Part shown: positions 44,164 to 54,646 of the stretch, in pieces
How positions within the stretch are numbered: position 1 is the first letter of the stretch
Layout of the letters: each line of letters opens with the position of its first letter
DNA from: Asticcacaulis endophyticus
GTDB taxonomy: Bacteria > Pseudomonadota > Alphaproteobacteria > Caulobacterales > Caulobacteraceae
Direction of reading: 5' to 3'
Assembly: GCF_014652575.1 (NCBI RefSeq)
Contig: NZ_BMZB01000006.1
Span: 103,275-167,274, forward strand
Length of the DNA: 64,000 nt
Notes under the pieces: generated by a model
What the model was told of the DNA's origin: nothing
Database searches by the model: none
The model's input: only the letters and a program-made list of their open reading frames with translations
Made by a program: the position numbers and the translations under genes

Positions 44164-45551
44164 TTGCCCCCCACAGACAGGCCGTCTATCAGAAGGGAGG
44201 GGGCATCGTTCGCGCCCTTAATCTCAAGGTCGCTGCCGGGGATCAGGCGGGCAAAGATGTCGATCAGATTGCCCGCGACCGTCAGTTCATTGACCGGGTA
44301 TTTTATCTCCCCCTGATCGAACCAGAAGCCCGAAGCCCCTACCGACCAATCACCGGTATCAGGATTGACGTTCGGGCCGAACATCGAGGTGATCAGTAGC
44401 CCCTGTCCGGCATCGCGCATCAGGTCGGATTGCGACGAAGATCCGGGCATCAGGGTGATATTGTGAGCCGAAGCCCCCGCGGGGCCTACCAGACCGCGTG
44501 AGGCATGGCCGGTCGAGGTCAGGCCCAGTTGCCGGGCGGAGGCCGTATTCAGCAGCCAGGTCGTCAGCACGCCATTATCGATGAGGTGGCGTTTTTGCAC
44601 GCGCACGCCTTCGTCGTCGAAAAGGCTGGAAGCCAGACCGCGCACCCGGAACGGATCATCGACAATATGAATGCCGGGCGCAAATAGCTGGGTGTGCAGG
44701 CGGTCCTTAAGATAGCTGGAGCCGCGAGCAATCGCGGGGCCTGAGATAGCCCCTAAATACAGACTAACGATCGATTTAGACACGCGTGGATCGAAAATAA
44801 CCGGATATTTACCGCTATCGATGCGGCGCGCGCCCAGAGCGCTTAGGGCGCGCTCGGCCGCCAGTGCTCCGGTATCAACCGGTTCCGGCAGGTCGGTATA
44901 GAATCGTTTTGAGCGCCCTTCGCCGTCGCGTTCCATTTGTCCCGCGCCATCGGTGGCAATCATGCGCGCCGACTGAAAAAACAGGCTTGAGGACTGCTGG
45001 CCGCTAAAACCGTCCGAGGTCAGAAACTGCCAGTGGCTGTGGCTGTAGCCGGCGCTGGCGCTATCGGTCGTGATGGATTCGCTAAGCCCAAGCCCCGCCG
45101 CTTCGCAGGTCAGGGCCCGGTCCCTGAGAACTTCGGCCAGCATCTCGGCCGGATCAAACAATTGCAGGTCAATCGCGTTGTCATCCGGCGCATACAATAA
45201 GGCCGGGTCGGCCAGGCCGGTAAAGGCATCGTCCGGCGAAATCCGCGCCATGATCAGCGCGCGCTCCACAGTCCGTTGCAGGGTTTGCGTCGAAAACTCG
45301 GAAACCGAGACCACGGCCTGTTTCTGGCCGATAAAGACGCGAAGGCCCAGATCAGCCGTTTCGTCGCGCTCAACCGTTTCGACCTCACCGTTGCGGACAC
45401 CAATGCTCAAAGACCGGCTTTGGGCGAAGGCCACTTCGGCCGCATCGGCACCGGCGGCACGGGCCGCGCTCAGCACCTGCTCCAGCCGGTCGGTAACCAC
45501 CGGATCGTGGTGGGCGTTATTGCCGGACGTTATGTTTCGCGTTTGCAACAT
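44160..45551 (-). CDS. pmbA: TldD/PmbA-family metalloprotease subunit PmbA
   Basis: A 463-residue TldE/PmbA protein, partner of TldD in a cytoplasmic complex that degrades unfolded peptides and matures some bacteriocins. RNGEVETVERDETADLGLRVF is the N-terminal family signature; ARGSSYLKDRLHTQLF and SRGLVGPAGASAHNI follow. No HExxH is present, as expected for the inactive PmbA partner. Upstream 45552-45821 (270 bases) is AT-rich with a weak GTGTGGTCT/AGACCGCAC stem at about 45611 and no convincing gene. Confidence 0.94.
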   Translation of the reverse strand: MLQTRNITSGNNAHHDPVVTDRLEQVLSAARAAGADAAEVAFAQSRSLSIGVRNGEVETVERDETADLGLRVFIGQKQAVVSVSEFSTQTLQRTVERALIMARISPDDAFTGLADPALLYAPDDNAIDLQLFDPAEMLAEVLRDRALTCEAAGLGLSESITTDSASAGYSHSHWQFLTSDGFSGQQSSSLFFQSARMIATDGAGQMERDGEGRSKRFYTDLPEPVDTGALAAERALSALGARRIDSGKYPVIFDPRVSKSIVSLYLGAISGPAIARGSSYLKDRLHTQLFAPGIHIVDDPFRVRGLASSLFDDEGVRVQKRHLIDNGVLTTWLLNTASARQLGLTSTGHASRGLVGPAGASAHNITLMPGSSSQSDLMRDAGQGLLITSMFGPNVNPDTGDWSVGASGFWFDQGEIKYPVNELTVAGNLIDIFARLIPGSDLEIKGANDAPSLLIDGLSVGGK

Positions 45552-45821
45552 GATCTTTATCTAGGCTGCGTTCAGAGGCTAATCAAGTCTCAAATGTGAC
45601 GATATCGGGGTGTGGTCTGAGTCTATGGATGAATAGACCGCACTCATGACAATAAAACCACCCCTAATATGGTGATAGTCACAGAATAACCTGACTTAGA
45701 TATCGTCCGGCAAGCTTTTGATAACAACGATATTGAAGAGATTTAACCACCTGTAGATTAGCATTTTCTTTAAGACTATCAGGTAACCTTTGGCCGCAAG
45801 GTAAATAATTTATACGCATCA

Positions 45822-47846
45822 ATGGCTTGCGGCGTGCCGCATATGACGGTGGCAGCAGTGAGTAACGCTCAGAGGTCGGTAGTGCCAGCAAGGATTTTTC
45901 AGCGACGACTGAAATCTGTCTTTAAAGGTAGGTCTGTACCCGCAAAGACCGAGGCCATGCACCGTGAAGAAGTCGTTGCCTTGCGGCCAGTGGTGCGTGG
46001 TTTTACGCTGGGCGTCGGCATCTATTACATTTTGATCACTTTTGCTCATCTGTTCTACGAAGAGGGCGCCGCCCTATGGGTGCTGGATGGGCTGGCGGCC
46101 ACGACCATGGCGGCCAGTTTTTTCTTTTTCCATGTGACGCGTAACACGCAGCGTATTGATCGGCTTGAATATGCCTGTCTGGTTCTGTTCAGCCTTATGT
46201 ATCTCAATGTGGTGGCGTATCAGATATTTCATGTTGAACCGGCCAAGCTGGTCTATTTTGTCTTACTGGTGCTTGTCTTTGCGACCGCCGGGATTACCCC
46301 TCGCGTGATCATCCCCTGCGCGCTGGTGTGCATGGTGACCATGTATGGGCTGGCCTACAAATACGGGATTTTATCACAATATATCTGGATCGGTCTGGCG
46401 GGTATTGCCACCGCTATGGGCATGAGCGTGCTGATGCGGCAGGCGATTCTGCGCGCGGTTCATGCCCGCGTTCAGGCCGATACCTTACGTGATGAAGCTC
46501 AGGCGCTGGCCAATTGCGACGCCCTGACGGGATTGCCCAACCGGCGCAGCTTTTTTGAGGCCATGGATCTGGCCCTTAAGCGCAAACGTCAGGACGGCAA
46601 ACGGTTTGATCTGGCTCTGATCGATCTGGACGGTTTCAAGCCGGTCAATGATGTCTACGGCCACAGTGTCGGTGATGCCCTTCTGGTGGCGGTGGCGGGG
46701 CGCTTGCGAAACCTGTGCGCGGGTCTTGGGTTTCCGGCGCGTCTGGGCGGTGATGAATTTGCCATTATTCTGACCGCCATGATCGACGAAAACGAATTAA
46801 AAGCCTTTGGCGACCGTCTGTGCGATGTGTTGCGTGAGCCATATATGCTGTCGGGTGTAGCGGCTAATATCTCAGCCTCGGTCGGGTTTGTGCGCAGCCG
46901 TCAGGGTTCGGGTTTCACCATATCGCAATACCTTGAACGGGCTGACTATGCGCTCTATTACGCCAAGCAGAACCTGCGCGGGGCGGCGGTGGTCTTCTCG
47001 CAAAAGCATGAAACCGAGCTGCGTGATTTCGGCCTGATTGATCAAACCCTGCGGTCATCGGATCTTGAGCAGGAATTGTTCATCCTGTTTCAGCCGCAAT
47101 ACGATATTGTGGAAAACCGCACCATCAGCTTTGAAGCCCTGGCCCGCTGGAACAGCCCAAAACTGGGGCTGGTGCGGCCGGACGCCTTTATCAAAGCGGC
47201 GGAACGCTCAGGCCTGATTAGCCAGATTACCCTGATTTTGCTTAGAAAAGCCTTGGCGGTGGTTCAGGACTGGCCCGAACACATCCGGATATCTTTCAAC
47301 CTGTCGACCCGCGATCTGCGCTCAAGCACGGCCATCGCCGATATCTGTGAGATCGTGCGCGACTCAGGGCTCGACCCGCGTCGTATCGAGTTTGAGATTA
47401 CCGAAACGGCTATGTTGAGTGACTTCGATCAGGCCTGTGAGGCGCTTAATCGGCTGAAGTCGATGGGCTGTCGGATTGCTTTAGATGATTTCGGGTCGGG
47501 CTATTCGTCGTTCAGCTATATTCACCGTTTGCCGGTCAATAAAATCAAGATTGATCGCAGTTTTGTGGTGCAACTTGTCAAACATCCTACCGCGCAGAAA
47601 ATTATCAAGACGATCATAGATTTATGCAAAAATCTTCATCTGGATTGCGTGATCGAAGGAGTAGAGACCGAAACCGAACTGGCCAAGCTTAAACAGGTCG
47701 GTGCCCGCTATATTCAGGGGTTCCTGTTTTCTAAGCCCCTGACGGCGGATGGGGTTGATGAATATCTGGAGCGTGAGACGGGCACGCGCCACAGTCACGC
47801 GACGGAGGCGACCGACCCGCTTATGACCAGATCGGTGGCTTCATAG
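45822..47846 (+). CDS. Membrane GGDEF-EAL cyclic-di-GMP protein
   Basis: A 674-residue protein with five or six helices in residues 55-215, then GGDEF (about 220-385) and EAL (about 405-660). The cyclase site [10 protein letters not shown] is intact, but the RxxD inhibitory site five residues before it is absent (CAGLGFPA). The EAL side keeps [33 protein letters not shown] and KIDRSFV, so phosphodiesterase activity is likely. No start has a clear ribosome site; ATG 45822, 45843 or 45957 are possible. Its end overlaps ubiD by 26 bases. It could set holdfast or motility levels. Confidence 0.9.
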   Translation: MACGVPHMTVAAVSNAQRSVVPARIFQRRLKSVFKGRSVPAKTEAMHREEVVALRPVVRGFTLGVGIYYILITFAHLFYEEGAALWVLDGLAATTMAASFFFFHVTRNTQRIDRLEYACLVLFSLMYLNVVAYQIFHVEPAKLVYFVLLVLVFATAGITPRVIIPCALVCMVTMYGLAYKYGILSQYIWIGLAGIATAMGMSVLMRQAILRAVHARVQADTLRDEAQALANCDALTGLPNRRSFFEAMDLALKRKRQDGKRFDLALIDLDGFKPVNDVYGHSVGDALLVAVAGRLRNLCAGLGFPARLGGDEFAIILTAMIDENELKAFGDRLCDVLREPYMLSGVAANISASVGFVRSRQGSGFTISQYLERADYALYYAKQNLRGAAVVFSQKHETELRDFGLIDQTLRSSDLEQELFILFQPQYDIVENRTISFEALARWNSPKLGLVRPDAFIKAAERSGLISQITLILLRKALAVVQDWPEHIRISFNLSTRDLRSSTAIADICEIVRDSGLDPRRIEFEITETAMLSDFDQACEALNRLKSMGCRIALDDFGSGYSSFSYIHRLPVNKIKIDRSFVVQLVKHPTAQKIIKTIIDLCKNLHLDCVIEGVETETELAKLKQVGARYIQGFLFSKPLTADGVDEYLERETGTRHSHATEATDPLMTRSVAS

Positions 47847-49356
47847 CGGCGGGCAGGCCCATTTCGGCCCATTTTTCGCTCACCCGGTCAATCACACCTT
47901 GATCCATATAAAGCTCTTCGCCCCATTCGCGGTGGGTTTCAGGTGTCCACTTGTTGGTGGCATCGAGCCCGATCTTAGAGCCGAGACCGCTTTCGGGTGA
48001 GGCAAAATCGAGATAATCGATCGGGGTGTTTTCAATGACGGTGATATCGCGCGCCGGGTCCATGCGGGTGGAGACCGCCCACATGACGTCTTTCCAGTCG
48101 CGGCAGTTGATATCGTCATCGACCACGATCAGCCATTTGGTATACATGAACTGACGCAGGTAAGACCACGCGCCCATCATCACCCGCTTGGCGTGGCCGG
48201 GATAGGCCTTTTTCATCGAGATGACGGCGATGCGGTACGAACACCCTTCCGGTGGTAACCAGAAATCGACGATTTCCGGAAACTGCTGCTGGATCAGCGG
48301 TATAAATACCTCATTTAAGGCTTCACCTAAGACCGAAGGCTCATCGGGTGGGCGGCCGGTGAAGGTCGACAGATAGATCGGTTTTTTGCGCATAGTGATG
48401 GCGCTGATTTTGAAAACCGGGAATTTTTCGACTGAATTGTAATAGCCGGTGTGGTCGCCGTAGGGGCCTTCTTCGGCATATTCATCCAGCAGGACATGGC
48501 CTTCCAGCACGATTTCGGCCTCGGCCGGTACCATCAGCGGCACGGTTTTGGCGGCCACAAGCTCCGCCGCCTGACCGCGCAGAAGGCCCGCGAACTGGTA
48601 CTCAGACAAGGTATCCGGCACCGGTGTGACCGCCGCCAATATCAGCCCCGGATCAGCCCCCAGCACCACGCAGGCGGGCAGGGGCTCGGTCTTTTTAGCC
48701 TTTTTCCAGCGGGCATGGTGCTGCGCGCCGCCGCGGTGGGCCAGCCAGCGCATGATCGCACGGTCTTTCCCCAGAACCTGCATCCGGTAGATGCCAAGAT
48801 TGAAATCGTCTTCGCGCGCTTCGGAGGGCCCCTTGGTGACCACAAGGCCCCAGGTGATCAGCGGCGCAGGCTCACCCGGCCAGCAGCCCTGAATCGGCAG
48901 TTTGGTCAGGTCAATGTCATCGCCTTTGAGGACGACTTCCTGTACGGGCGCCTTTTTTACGGTCTTAGGGCGCATCCCCATGACCGTTCGGGCCAGCGGC
49001 ATAAGCTCAAACGCATCTTTCAGACCTCGCGGCGGTTCGGGCTGGCGCAAAAAGGCCAAAAGCTCGCCGACTTCGCGTAATTCTTGTGGCGTGGTGCGTT
49101 CTTTGCCTTCGAGTGTGACCCCCATCGCCACGCGCTTCACCGTGCCAAACAGATTGACCAGCACCGGCATGTCTGACGGCGTGCCATCGGCCATGATCGG
49201 GTTTTCAAACAAAACTGCCGGGCCTTTTTGCGCCAGAAGCCGGGTCTGAATCTCGGTCATCTCCAGATGGGTGGATACCGGCGTCGTTACGCGTACCAGT
49301 TCACCGGCTTTTTCAAGCTTGGCAATAAAGTCGCGCAGGGATTTATAGGCTGCCAT
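47821..49356 (-). CDS. ubiD: 4-hydroxy-3-polyprenylbenzoate decarboxylase
   Basis: A 511-residue UbiD-family prenylated-FMN decarboxylase, acting in ubiquinone synthesis. [20 protein letters not shown] opens the protein; [16 protein letters not shown] and [13 protein letters not shown] are the cofactor/metal region with the catalytic Glu, and [15 protein letters not shown] is near the C-terminus. Convergent with the GGDEF-EAL gene. ubiA lies 3 kb away on the same strand. Confidence 0.95.
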   Translation of the reverse strand: MAAYKSLRDFIAKLEKAGELVRVTTPVSTHLEMTEIQTRLLAQKGPAVLFENPIMADGTPSDMPVLVNLFGTVKRVAMGVTLEGKERTTPQELREVGELLAFLRQPEPPRGLKDAFELMPLARTVMGMRPKTVKKAPVQEVVLKGDDIDLTKLPIQGCWPGEPAPLITWGLVVTKGPSEAREDDFNLGIYRMQVLGKDRAIMRWLAHRGGAQHHARWKKAKKTEPLPACVVLGADPGLILAAVTPVPDTLSEYQFAGLLRGQAAELVAAKTVPLMVPAEAEIVLEGHVLLDEYAEEGPYGDHTGYYNSVEKFPVFKISAITMRKKPIYLSTFTGRPPDEPSVLGEALNEVFIPLIQQQFPEIVDFWLPPEGCSYRIAVISMKKAYPGHAKRVMMGAWSYLRQFMYTKWLIVVDDDINCRDWKDVMWAVSTRMDPARDITVIENTPIDYLDFASPESGLGSKIGLDATNKWTPETHREWGEELYMDQGVIDRVSEKWAEMGLPAAMKPPIWS

Positions 49357-49411
49357 AGCTTTGACTCGTATGGATTTTTCAATGGCAATGACATAGGCTC
49401 AATCGCAATTG

Positions 49412-50305
49412 ATGGCCAGTGGGTATATGGGTTTGATGCGTGAAAAATGCCTGATTATCGGGGTGACGTCGCTGGTCGGGGCGCGGCTGGCGGAGGTATT
49501 GCGGGCTGACTCGAATGGCTTTGAGCCGGTATGTACCACGCGCCGCCCGAAGCGTGCCGATGAGGTGCGCTTTGATCTTACCGATCCGCATACGTTTGGG
49601 GGTGAGGGGTTCAGCCATGTGATTGCGACCACGCCGATCTGGTTGATGACCGATGAGGTGCTGACCCGGCTGTGGGGGCAGGGCATGACTCGGCTGGTGG
49701 TCTTTTCCTCGACCAGCCGGTTTTCAAAGACCTTTTCGCCGGAGCCGGAGGAGCGCCGGATTGCCGACCTTCTGGCGGCATCCGAGGCGCGGATTTCGGC
49801 CTTTGGCGCGATTCATAATGTTGGGGTTACGATCCTTCGGCCCACCTTGATCTATGATGAAGGCCGCGATCAGAACATTAGCCGGATCGCCAAATTTATT
49901 GATAGATTTGGCTTTTTCGTCGTCTGCGGTAAGGGGGCAGGTCTACGACAACCTGTCCACGCTCGCGATCTGGCCACGGCGGCGCTACAGGCACTGAGAT
50001 CGGATGCCGCGCGCGACAAGGCCTATGACTTAAGCGGCGGAGAAACCCTGAGCTACCGCGATATGGTGGCCCGCATTTTTGAGGCCAAGAGCCTTCGCCC
50101 GCAAATTATTTCCCTTCCTGCATGGCTTTGGCGGTTGGGGTTCAGCGTTCTTGGCCTGATACGCCCGGGCCAGAATCTCAAATCCAACATCAATATGGCG
50201 CTGCGGATGAATGATGATCTGGTGTTTGATCATTCACCCGCTCACACTGATTTCGGCTATGGGCCGCAACCGTTCAGGCCATCATTTATCCGACCAGATG
50301 CCTAA
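49412..50305 (+). CDS. NAD(P)-binding SDR/epimerase-like protein
   Basis: A 297-residue Rossmann protein. The N-terminal CLIIGVTSLVGARLAEVL is a GxxxxxG dinucleotide site; VVFSSTSRFS, ILRPTLIYDEGRD and KAYDLSGGETLSYRDMV resemble extended SDR sugar-nucleotide epimerases. The usual YxxxK is not evident, so it may bind without the classic reaction. The ATG at 49412, 49430 or 49439 could all start it. It converges with the VOC gene with a 24-base overlap. The physiological role is unclear. Confidence 0.75.
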   Translation: MASGYMGLMREKCLIIGVTSLVGARLAEVLRADSNGFEPVCTTRRPKRADEVRFDLTDPHTFGGEGFSHVIATTPIWLMTDEVLTRLWGQGMTRLVVFSSTSRFSKTFSPEPEERRIADLLAASEARISAFGAIHNVGVTILRPTLIYDEGRDQNISRIAKFIDRFGFFVVCGKGAGLRQPVHARDLATAALQALRSDAARDKAYDLSGGETLSYRDMVARIFEAKSLRPQIISLPAWLWRLGFSVLGLIRPGQNLKSNINMALRMNDDLVFDHSPAHTDFGYGPQPFRPSFIRPDA

Positions 50306-50629
50306 CTCATTACCAGATGGATCGGTGAAGTGAAACCTGCGACCGCCGGGGAAGTCAAAAATATCGACGGTGAGCGTGCCACCTGCGGCCAATACGTCCT
50401 CGCGGCTTTGCTCCAGATTTTCGCTGTAGAGAATGACCAGAGGTTTGGCCGGCGCGTCGCTGGCCTCGGCCTGAAATCCGCCATCAAGACCGGCGCCGTC
50501 AAGGCCAGCATAGGTTGGGCCATAGTCGATGAATGACCAGCCAAACGCCTTAGCGTAAAAGGCTTTGACAGGGGTAAGGTCGGTGGCGGCCCATTCGATG
50601 TAGTCAATGGCGTGGTGGGTTTTGGTCAT
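50282..50629 (-). CDS. VOC-family (glyoxalase/dioxygenase-fold) protein
   Basis: A 115-residue single vicinal-oxygen-chelate module pair. The pattern HAIDYIEWAATDLTPVKAFYAKAFGW at the N-terminus and RFHFTDPSGNELGIWSD at the C-terminus is typical of this fold. Metal ligands could be the N-terminal His/Glu and the C-terminal Glu. Members include glyoxalases, resistance proteins and isomerases; none is indicated here. It starts 4 bases after the methyltransferase gene ends. Confidence 0.87.
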   Translation of the reverse strand: MTKTHHAIDYIEWAATDLTPVKAFYAKAFGWSFIDYGPTYAGLDGAGLDGGFQAEASDAPAKPLVILYSENLEQSREDVLAAGGTLTVDIFDFPGGRRFHFTDPSGNELGIWSDK

Positions 50630-50632
50630 GGT

Positions 50633-51280
50633 TCAAGTCTCCAGTCTCCAGACGGTCGCGGGTTTGACGGGTTTGTCCTCAAGGTCGGCTGAGGTCGTAA
50701 TTTTATAATCGGCGCAGCGCATAAGCCCCGATTTCGGAAAATAGGTACGGTGCGGGTCGCCGATATAGACGGTTTTACCTTTAGCCACCTGTGCGCGCAA
50801 AACTGTCAGCATGGCCTCCGCCATCGGGCGTTCATAGGCAATATCACCGGCCAGAATGACCTCGACATCGGGCAGGCCTGCGGTCAGCAGATTGCCGCCC
50901 AGGAAATCGATCTGGCAATGGTTGAGGTCCGCGTTGAGGCTGACGGCGGCTTCGCAATAGGGATCAATATCGTTGCAAATCACGTGGGCGGCACCGGCTA
51001 AAGCGGCGGCAATGCCGACCATGCCTGATCCGCACGCCAGATCGAGCACGGTTTTACCCGCGACGATATCAGGGGTTTCAAGCACATATTTGGCCAAAGC
51101 CTGACCGCCCGACCAGGCAAAGGCCCAGAACGGCGGCGGTAACTGGTGCTGATCCAAATCGGCCTCGGTCATCTGCCATAGGGCGTTCGCGTCATCAGCC
51201 TGATATAGGGTAATCTGTGGCACGGAGGGCACCGGCAGAGCCTTCGTGTTTGCCCTTATAAAATCTTCCCTGACCGTCAT
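50633..51280 (-). CDS. Class I SAM methyltransferase, ETFB-lysine-methyltransferase-like
   Basis: A 215-residue SAM-dependent methyltransferase. VLDLACGSGMVGIAAALAGA is motif I; VICNDIDPYCEAA motif II; PFWAFAWSGGQALAKYVL before it and GDPHRTYFPKSGL after are shared with bacterial relatives of the ETF-beta lysine methyltransferase. It overlaps the DUF3298 gene by 4 (ATGA). The protein-lysine target is a family-based guess. Confidence 0.82.
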   Translation of the reverse strand: MTVREDFIRANTKALPVPSVPQITLYQADDANALWQMTEADLDQHQLPPPFWAFAWSGGQALAKYVLETPDIVAGKTVLDLACGSGMVGIAAALAGAAHVICNDIDPYCEAAVSLNADLNHCQIDFLGGNLLTAGLPDVEVILAGDIAYERPMAEAMLTVLRAQVAKGKTVYIGDPHRTYFPKSGLMRCADYKITTSADLEDKPVKPATVWRLET

Positions 51281-52113
51281 TCCTGATCAGGCGATAAGGC
51301 TTCTGGCGGCAGGTTTTCCACCGGCAAAGGTGCCGGATTGCCGCCGAATTGCGCCGCATAGGCCGGGGCGATCGCGTCACGGATCACTGTAAGCGGCAAG
51401 TGGATCTGATAGGTGCCTTCGGCATAGGGGCCGACCTCATAGGGTGCGAACAGTACGTCGATAGCGGCAGCCTTTCCGGCTTCGGTCGACGGGATCAGCA
51501 CAAAATGGGCGGATTTAAGCTTGGGGCAGCCAAAACCGGAACTGGCCTGAGTGATCGGGGTTTCCGCCCGTTTGGATCGTTCAGCCTCGACCTGACGGCA
51601 CAGGTAGTTTTCGGCCGGTTTCAGGTCAGCATCCGCGGCAAACAGGGTTTGCGGATCAAGCGGCTTATCGCTGGCCTTATCCCACAGCACGGGATGGAAG
51701 GCGAGGTTGCCGTGGGCCCCACCGGCATATTCCTCGATCTGGGAATAGGCAGAGATAAGACCCGCAGTTTCGGCGGTCAGGTGCCAGACAATTTTACGGA
51801 AATACTGCGGCTGCTCAAAGCCGTCATTCGCCAGTTGAGCGCGGTCGGTGACGGCCTGATTGGCGAAGGCTTTGAGGGCTTCCTGATCCTGCGCCGACAG
51901 GCTTTCGTGCAGCGTCGCGTGGGCTTTGAACGAGTCCGGAAAGTACAATGACGCTTCGGCATCGACGGTATTGTGGACATAGCTTAAGGGCGCGGTCGAT
52001 TCGCGCTTTGGCGCGACCTTGGGGGCCTCATCCGGCTTTTTCTGGCAGGCGGTAACGGTGGCACTGACGATCAGGGCGGCAAGGACAAGGCGGGACAAGG
52101 TGGCGCGCGACAT
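51277..52113 (-). CDS. DUF3298-type lipoprotein
   Basis: A 278-residue probable lipoprotein: the signal ends at the lipobox VTAC with Cys23. The C-terminal 180 residues match DUF3298/RsiV-PdaC C-terminal domains (YAGGAHGN, FDVLFAPYEVGPYAEG), which bind ligands such as lysozyme in RsiV. No cytoplasmic sigma-binding portion is present here, so it is not an anti-sigma factor. Location is the inner face of the outer membrane or periplasm. Function unknown. Confidence 0.8.
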   Translation of the reverse strand: MSRATLSRLVLAALIVSATVTACQKKPDEAPKVAPKRESTAPLSYVHNTVDAEASLYFPDSFKAHATLHESLSAQDQEALKAFANQAVTDRAQLANDGFEQPQYFRKIVWHLTAETAGLISAYSQIEEYAGGAHGNLAFHPVLWDKASDKPLDPQTLFAADADLKPAENYLCRQVEAERSKRAETPITQASSGFGCPKLKSAHFVLIPSTEAGKAAAIDVLFAPYEVGPYAEGTYQIHLPLTVIRDAIAPAYAAQFGGNPAPLPVENLPPEALSPDQE

Positions 52114-52140
52114 GGAGGTCTTTCAAAGATTGGGCAAAAT

Positions 52141-53070
52141 TTAGCGAACAATGCCGCTGAAAATAAGGCCTGCGACCCATAGTAAACCGGCATCGCGATT
52201 CGCCTTAAACAGTTTTAGGGCTAGCGCCCCATCTTGCGGGCGTAAGGTGTAAACTTGCCACGCCAGATGGGCAGCCACCAGCGCTTGGGCCACATAAAAC
52301 GGCCAACTCAGCGGGGCAATGGCAGCGGACATGGTGGTGAGGATAAGGCACAGGCCGTATATGACGGTGATGCCGGGCCGGGCCTTGGTCCCCAGCGCGC
52401 GGGCGGAGGATTTCACGCCCGCCATCACGTCGTCTTCGATATCCTGCAAGGCATATATAGTGTCATAGCCGATGGTCCAGAACACCAGCCCGCCATAGAA
52501 CAGCAGACCGGGCAGGGTGATCTCACCGGCCACGGCGGCATAGGCCATCAGGAAGCCCCAGTTGAAGGTCAGACCTAGCCACGCCTGCGGCCACCAGGTG
52601 ATGCGTTTCATGAACGGATAGGCGGCCACCAGCGCCAGCGATCCGACACCAAGCATAATTGCCAGAGTCCCCAATTGAATGAGGATAATCAGGCTGATCA
52701 GGCAGCAGATGATAATGAACGCCATCGCCTGTTTCGGTGTGATCTGGCCGGACGAGATCGGGCGGCCTCTGGTGCGCTCAACTTTTGCGTCGATGTCACG
52801 GTCAACCAGGTCGTTGAAAGCGCAACCGGCGGCCCGCATCAGGCCGGAGCCTGTGGCAAACAGTACCAGGACATATAAGGGAAAATCTGTGCCCGTCACC
52901 GCACTGGCGTAGGCCAGTCCCATAGCGCCGGGCAGGAACAATAACCAGATGCCGACCGGACGATCAAACCGGCCCAGCCTCAGCCACGGGCGCACACTTT
53001 CCGGCGCATGGCGGTCAACCCAGTTCTGTGGGGCGGCATCGGGTAAGGTTACAGGGTCGCGGGTCGTCAT
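52141..53070 (-). CDS. ubiA: 4-hydroxybenzoate polyprenyltransferase
   Basis: Integral-membrane prenyltransferase of ubiquinone synthesis, 309 residues, about eight helices. The two Asp-rich Mg-diphosphate motifs are NDLVDRDIDAKVERT and DTIYALQDIEDD. PYVLV/GSGLMRAAGC and a typical GWLLWVAG end follow. It works with ubiD nearby on the same strand. 43 bases separate it from the upstream cysteine-cluster gene. Confidence 0.95.
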   Translation of the reverse strand: MTTRDPVTLPDAAPQNWVDRHAPESVRPWLRLGRFDRPVGIWLLFLPGAMGLAYASAVTGTDFPLYVLVLFATGSGLMRAAGCAFNDLVDRDIDAKVERTRGRPISSGQITPKQAMAFIIICCLISLIILIQLGTLAIMLGVGSLALVAAYPFMKRITWWPQAWLGLTFNWGFLMAYAAVAGEITLPGLLFYGGLVFWTIGYDTIYALQDIEDDVMAGVKSSARALGTKARPGITVIYGLCLILTTMSAAIAPLSWPFYVAQALVAAHLAWQVYTLRPQDGALALKLFKANRDAGLLWVAGLIFSGIVR

Positions 53071-53113
53071 AACGCCCTAGATGCTCTGAGTGCGTCAAAA
53101 AGTCGAGAGGGTT

Positions 53114-53686
53114 TTAAGCCCGCCGCCGTGCGGGTGTTTTTTTCTGCGGAATGATACGTACGAACGGGCGCGGGCCGAACAGGCTGTCTTCCATACCTGT
53201 TTCCAGCGTATCGCCACGTTTGGGATTAGGGATATTCAGGTCTTCGGTCGGGGTCACGACCCACAGGCCGTCGGTTGCATGGATCAACACCAGCCCCTTA
53301 GACGGAAAAACCTCCGACCATAGCTTGATCTGCTTATAGTAGGGCTCAACCCGCCAGGCATTAGGGCGGCCATGATCGACATCGATATTGAGCGTGGTGC
53401 CGTTAGGATCAAGGCGCAGGACAAATCCCGCGATATCGGGCCGCCACAACGCATTCAGATCATCATGTTTCAACCACAGGCATTTGAAATCCTGACAGGT
53501 TTTGGGATGCAAACCCCATACGCCGCACCCTTTGACATGGCCGGTATGGTGACACAAATCACCGGCTTTTTTGCCCAAGTCGTCGATGTCATAGACTTTA
53601 CAGCACAGGTTGCAGTCTCCGCATACCTTAAGCGCGGCCCGTGGCTTGGCCGGCACGTGTGCGGCCTGATGCGATTGTGTGCTCAT
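53114..53686 (-). CDS. Cysteine-cluster protein (YkgJ/zinc- or iron-binding type)
   Basis: A 190-residue protein. An N-terminal cluster CGDCNLCCK, then CHHTGHVKGCGVWGLHPKTCQDFKC gives eight cysteines in a CxxCxxC-type pattern seen in YkgJ-like metal-cluster proteins. No signal peptide. The C-terminal half is acidic/aromatic and ends in a basic KKTPARRRA tail. It precedes ubiA. The function of the family is unsettled. Confidence 0.75.
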   Translation of the reverse strand: MSTQSHQAAHVPAKPRAALKVCGDCNLCCKVYDIDDLGKKAGDLCHHTGHVKGCGVWGLHPKTCQDFKCLWLKHDDLNALWRPDIAGFVLRLDPNGTTLNIDVDHGRPNAWRVEPYYKQIKLWSEVFPSKGLVLIHATDGLWVVTPTEDLNIPNPKRGDTLETGMEDSLFGPRPFVRIIPQKKTPARRRA

Positions 53687-53720
53687 AACCCGATCCCGAA
53701 CTTCTGTTCAGCTACGCCCG

Positions 53721-53740
53721 CCCGCCTGTTTCAAGGCGGG
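53721..53740. other. Hairpin between PPK2 and cysteine-cluster genes
   Basis: CCCGCCT and AGGCGGG form a 7-base-pair stem with a 6-base loop in the 123-base gap. No T-run follows, so only a weak terminator or leader structure. Confidence 0.3.
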
Positions 53741-53809
53741 TTGCCATGGGCATTCCCTTAGACGGGGTGATTCTGGCAAATCAGAGTCAATAAATGCTTA
53801 ATGAGCCGT

Positions 53810-54580
53810 TTATGGATTTAGGCTGCGTTTGCCTTTGGTGACGGCATCAAACGAAAAAACGATATCGCCGTCGGGTTTAGGCACCGGATTTGTATATTGG
53901 CACTCATCAATCGTTGATAATATGTGGCGGATGATGTTTTCACGCGCGGCGGTCTTGTCATCCGTCTTGATGCAGGTCCACGGCGCCTGTTTTGTGTGAG
54001 AGGCTTTTAGCATCTCATCGCGGGCCGCGGAATAATCGGCCCATTTTTCCTGCGCCACGGCATCGAGCGGCGACACCTTAAGCCGTTTCAGCGGATCGGT
54101 GCGGCGTTCATCCAGCCGTTTTTTCTGTTCGTCCTGAGATATGTCAAGCCACAGCTTGATCAGGATAATATCGTCATGAATCAACATGGATTCAAACTGC
54201 GGCACGTCCTTGATGAAGCGGGCCTGTTCCTCAACCGTGGAAAAGCCCATGACCTTTTCGACTCCGGCGCGATTGTACCAGGAGCGATTAAACAGGGTCC
54301 ATTCTCCGGCGGCAGGCAGGTGAGGGATATAGCGCTGAAACCACCACTGGGTCTTTTCACGGTCGGAGGGTTTGGGCAGGGCAACCACCTGAGTTTGACG
54401 GACCGCCAGATGCTCAGTGATGCGCTTTATGGCGCCGTCCTTACCGGCGGCATCGCGGCCTTCAAAGACGATACAGATGCGTTTTCTGGCACTTTGTGCC
54501 CAGATCTGGGCATCGACCAGATTGACCTGTAAGGCCTCCAGCCGGTCTTCGGCGGCTTTCTTTTTGTCAGATTTTGCCAT
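53810..54580 (-). CDS. Polyphosphate kinase 2 (PPK2 family)
   Basis: A 256-residue cytoplasmic kinase transferring phosphate between polyphosphate and nucleotides. Walker A is FEGRDAAGKDGAIKR; SDREKTQWWFQRY and RSWYNRAGVEKVMGF are family signatures and the lid holds DERRTDPLKRLK. The ATG at 54580 has AGGAG seven bases upstream; the frame from 54637 is too long. Whether it makes ATP/GTP or AMP/ADP phosphates is not visible. Confidence 0.92.
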   Translation of the reverse strand: MAKSDKKKAAEDRLEALQVNLVDAQIWAQSARKRICIVFEGRDAAGKDGAIKRITEHLAVRQTQVVALPKPSDREKTQWWFQRYIPHLPAAGEWTLFNRSWYNRAGVEKVMGFSTVEEQARFIKDVPQFESMLIHDDIILIKLWLDISQDEQKKRLDERRTDPLKRLKVSPLDAVAQEKWADYSAARDEMLKASHTKQAPWTCIKTDDKTAARENIIRHILSTIDECQYTNPVPKPDGDIVFSFDAVTKGKRSLNP

Positions 54581-54646
54581 TTTACGCTCCTGTTTAGGGG
54601 AGAGTGGCGCAAGCGGCGCGATGGCGCAAGGTTTCAAAGCAAGACT

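Noticed and set aside
45679..45891. 70-codon minus-strand frame before the GGDEF-EAL gene
   Set aside because: Overlaps the N-terminal coding region of that gene and shows no protein-like features.
51277..52113. DUF3298 protein as an RsiV-like anti-sigma factor
   Set aside because: It is a lipoprotein without a cytoplasmic anti-sigma segment, and no sigma-factor gene is adjacent.
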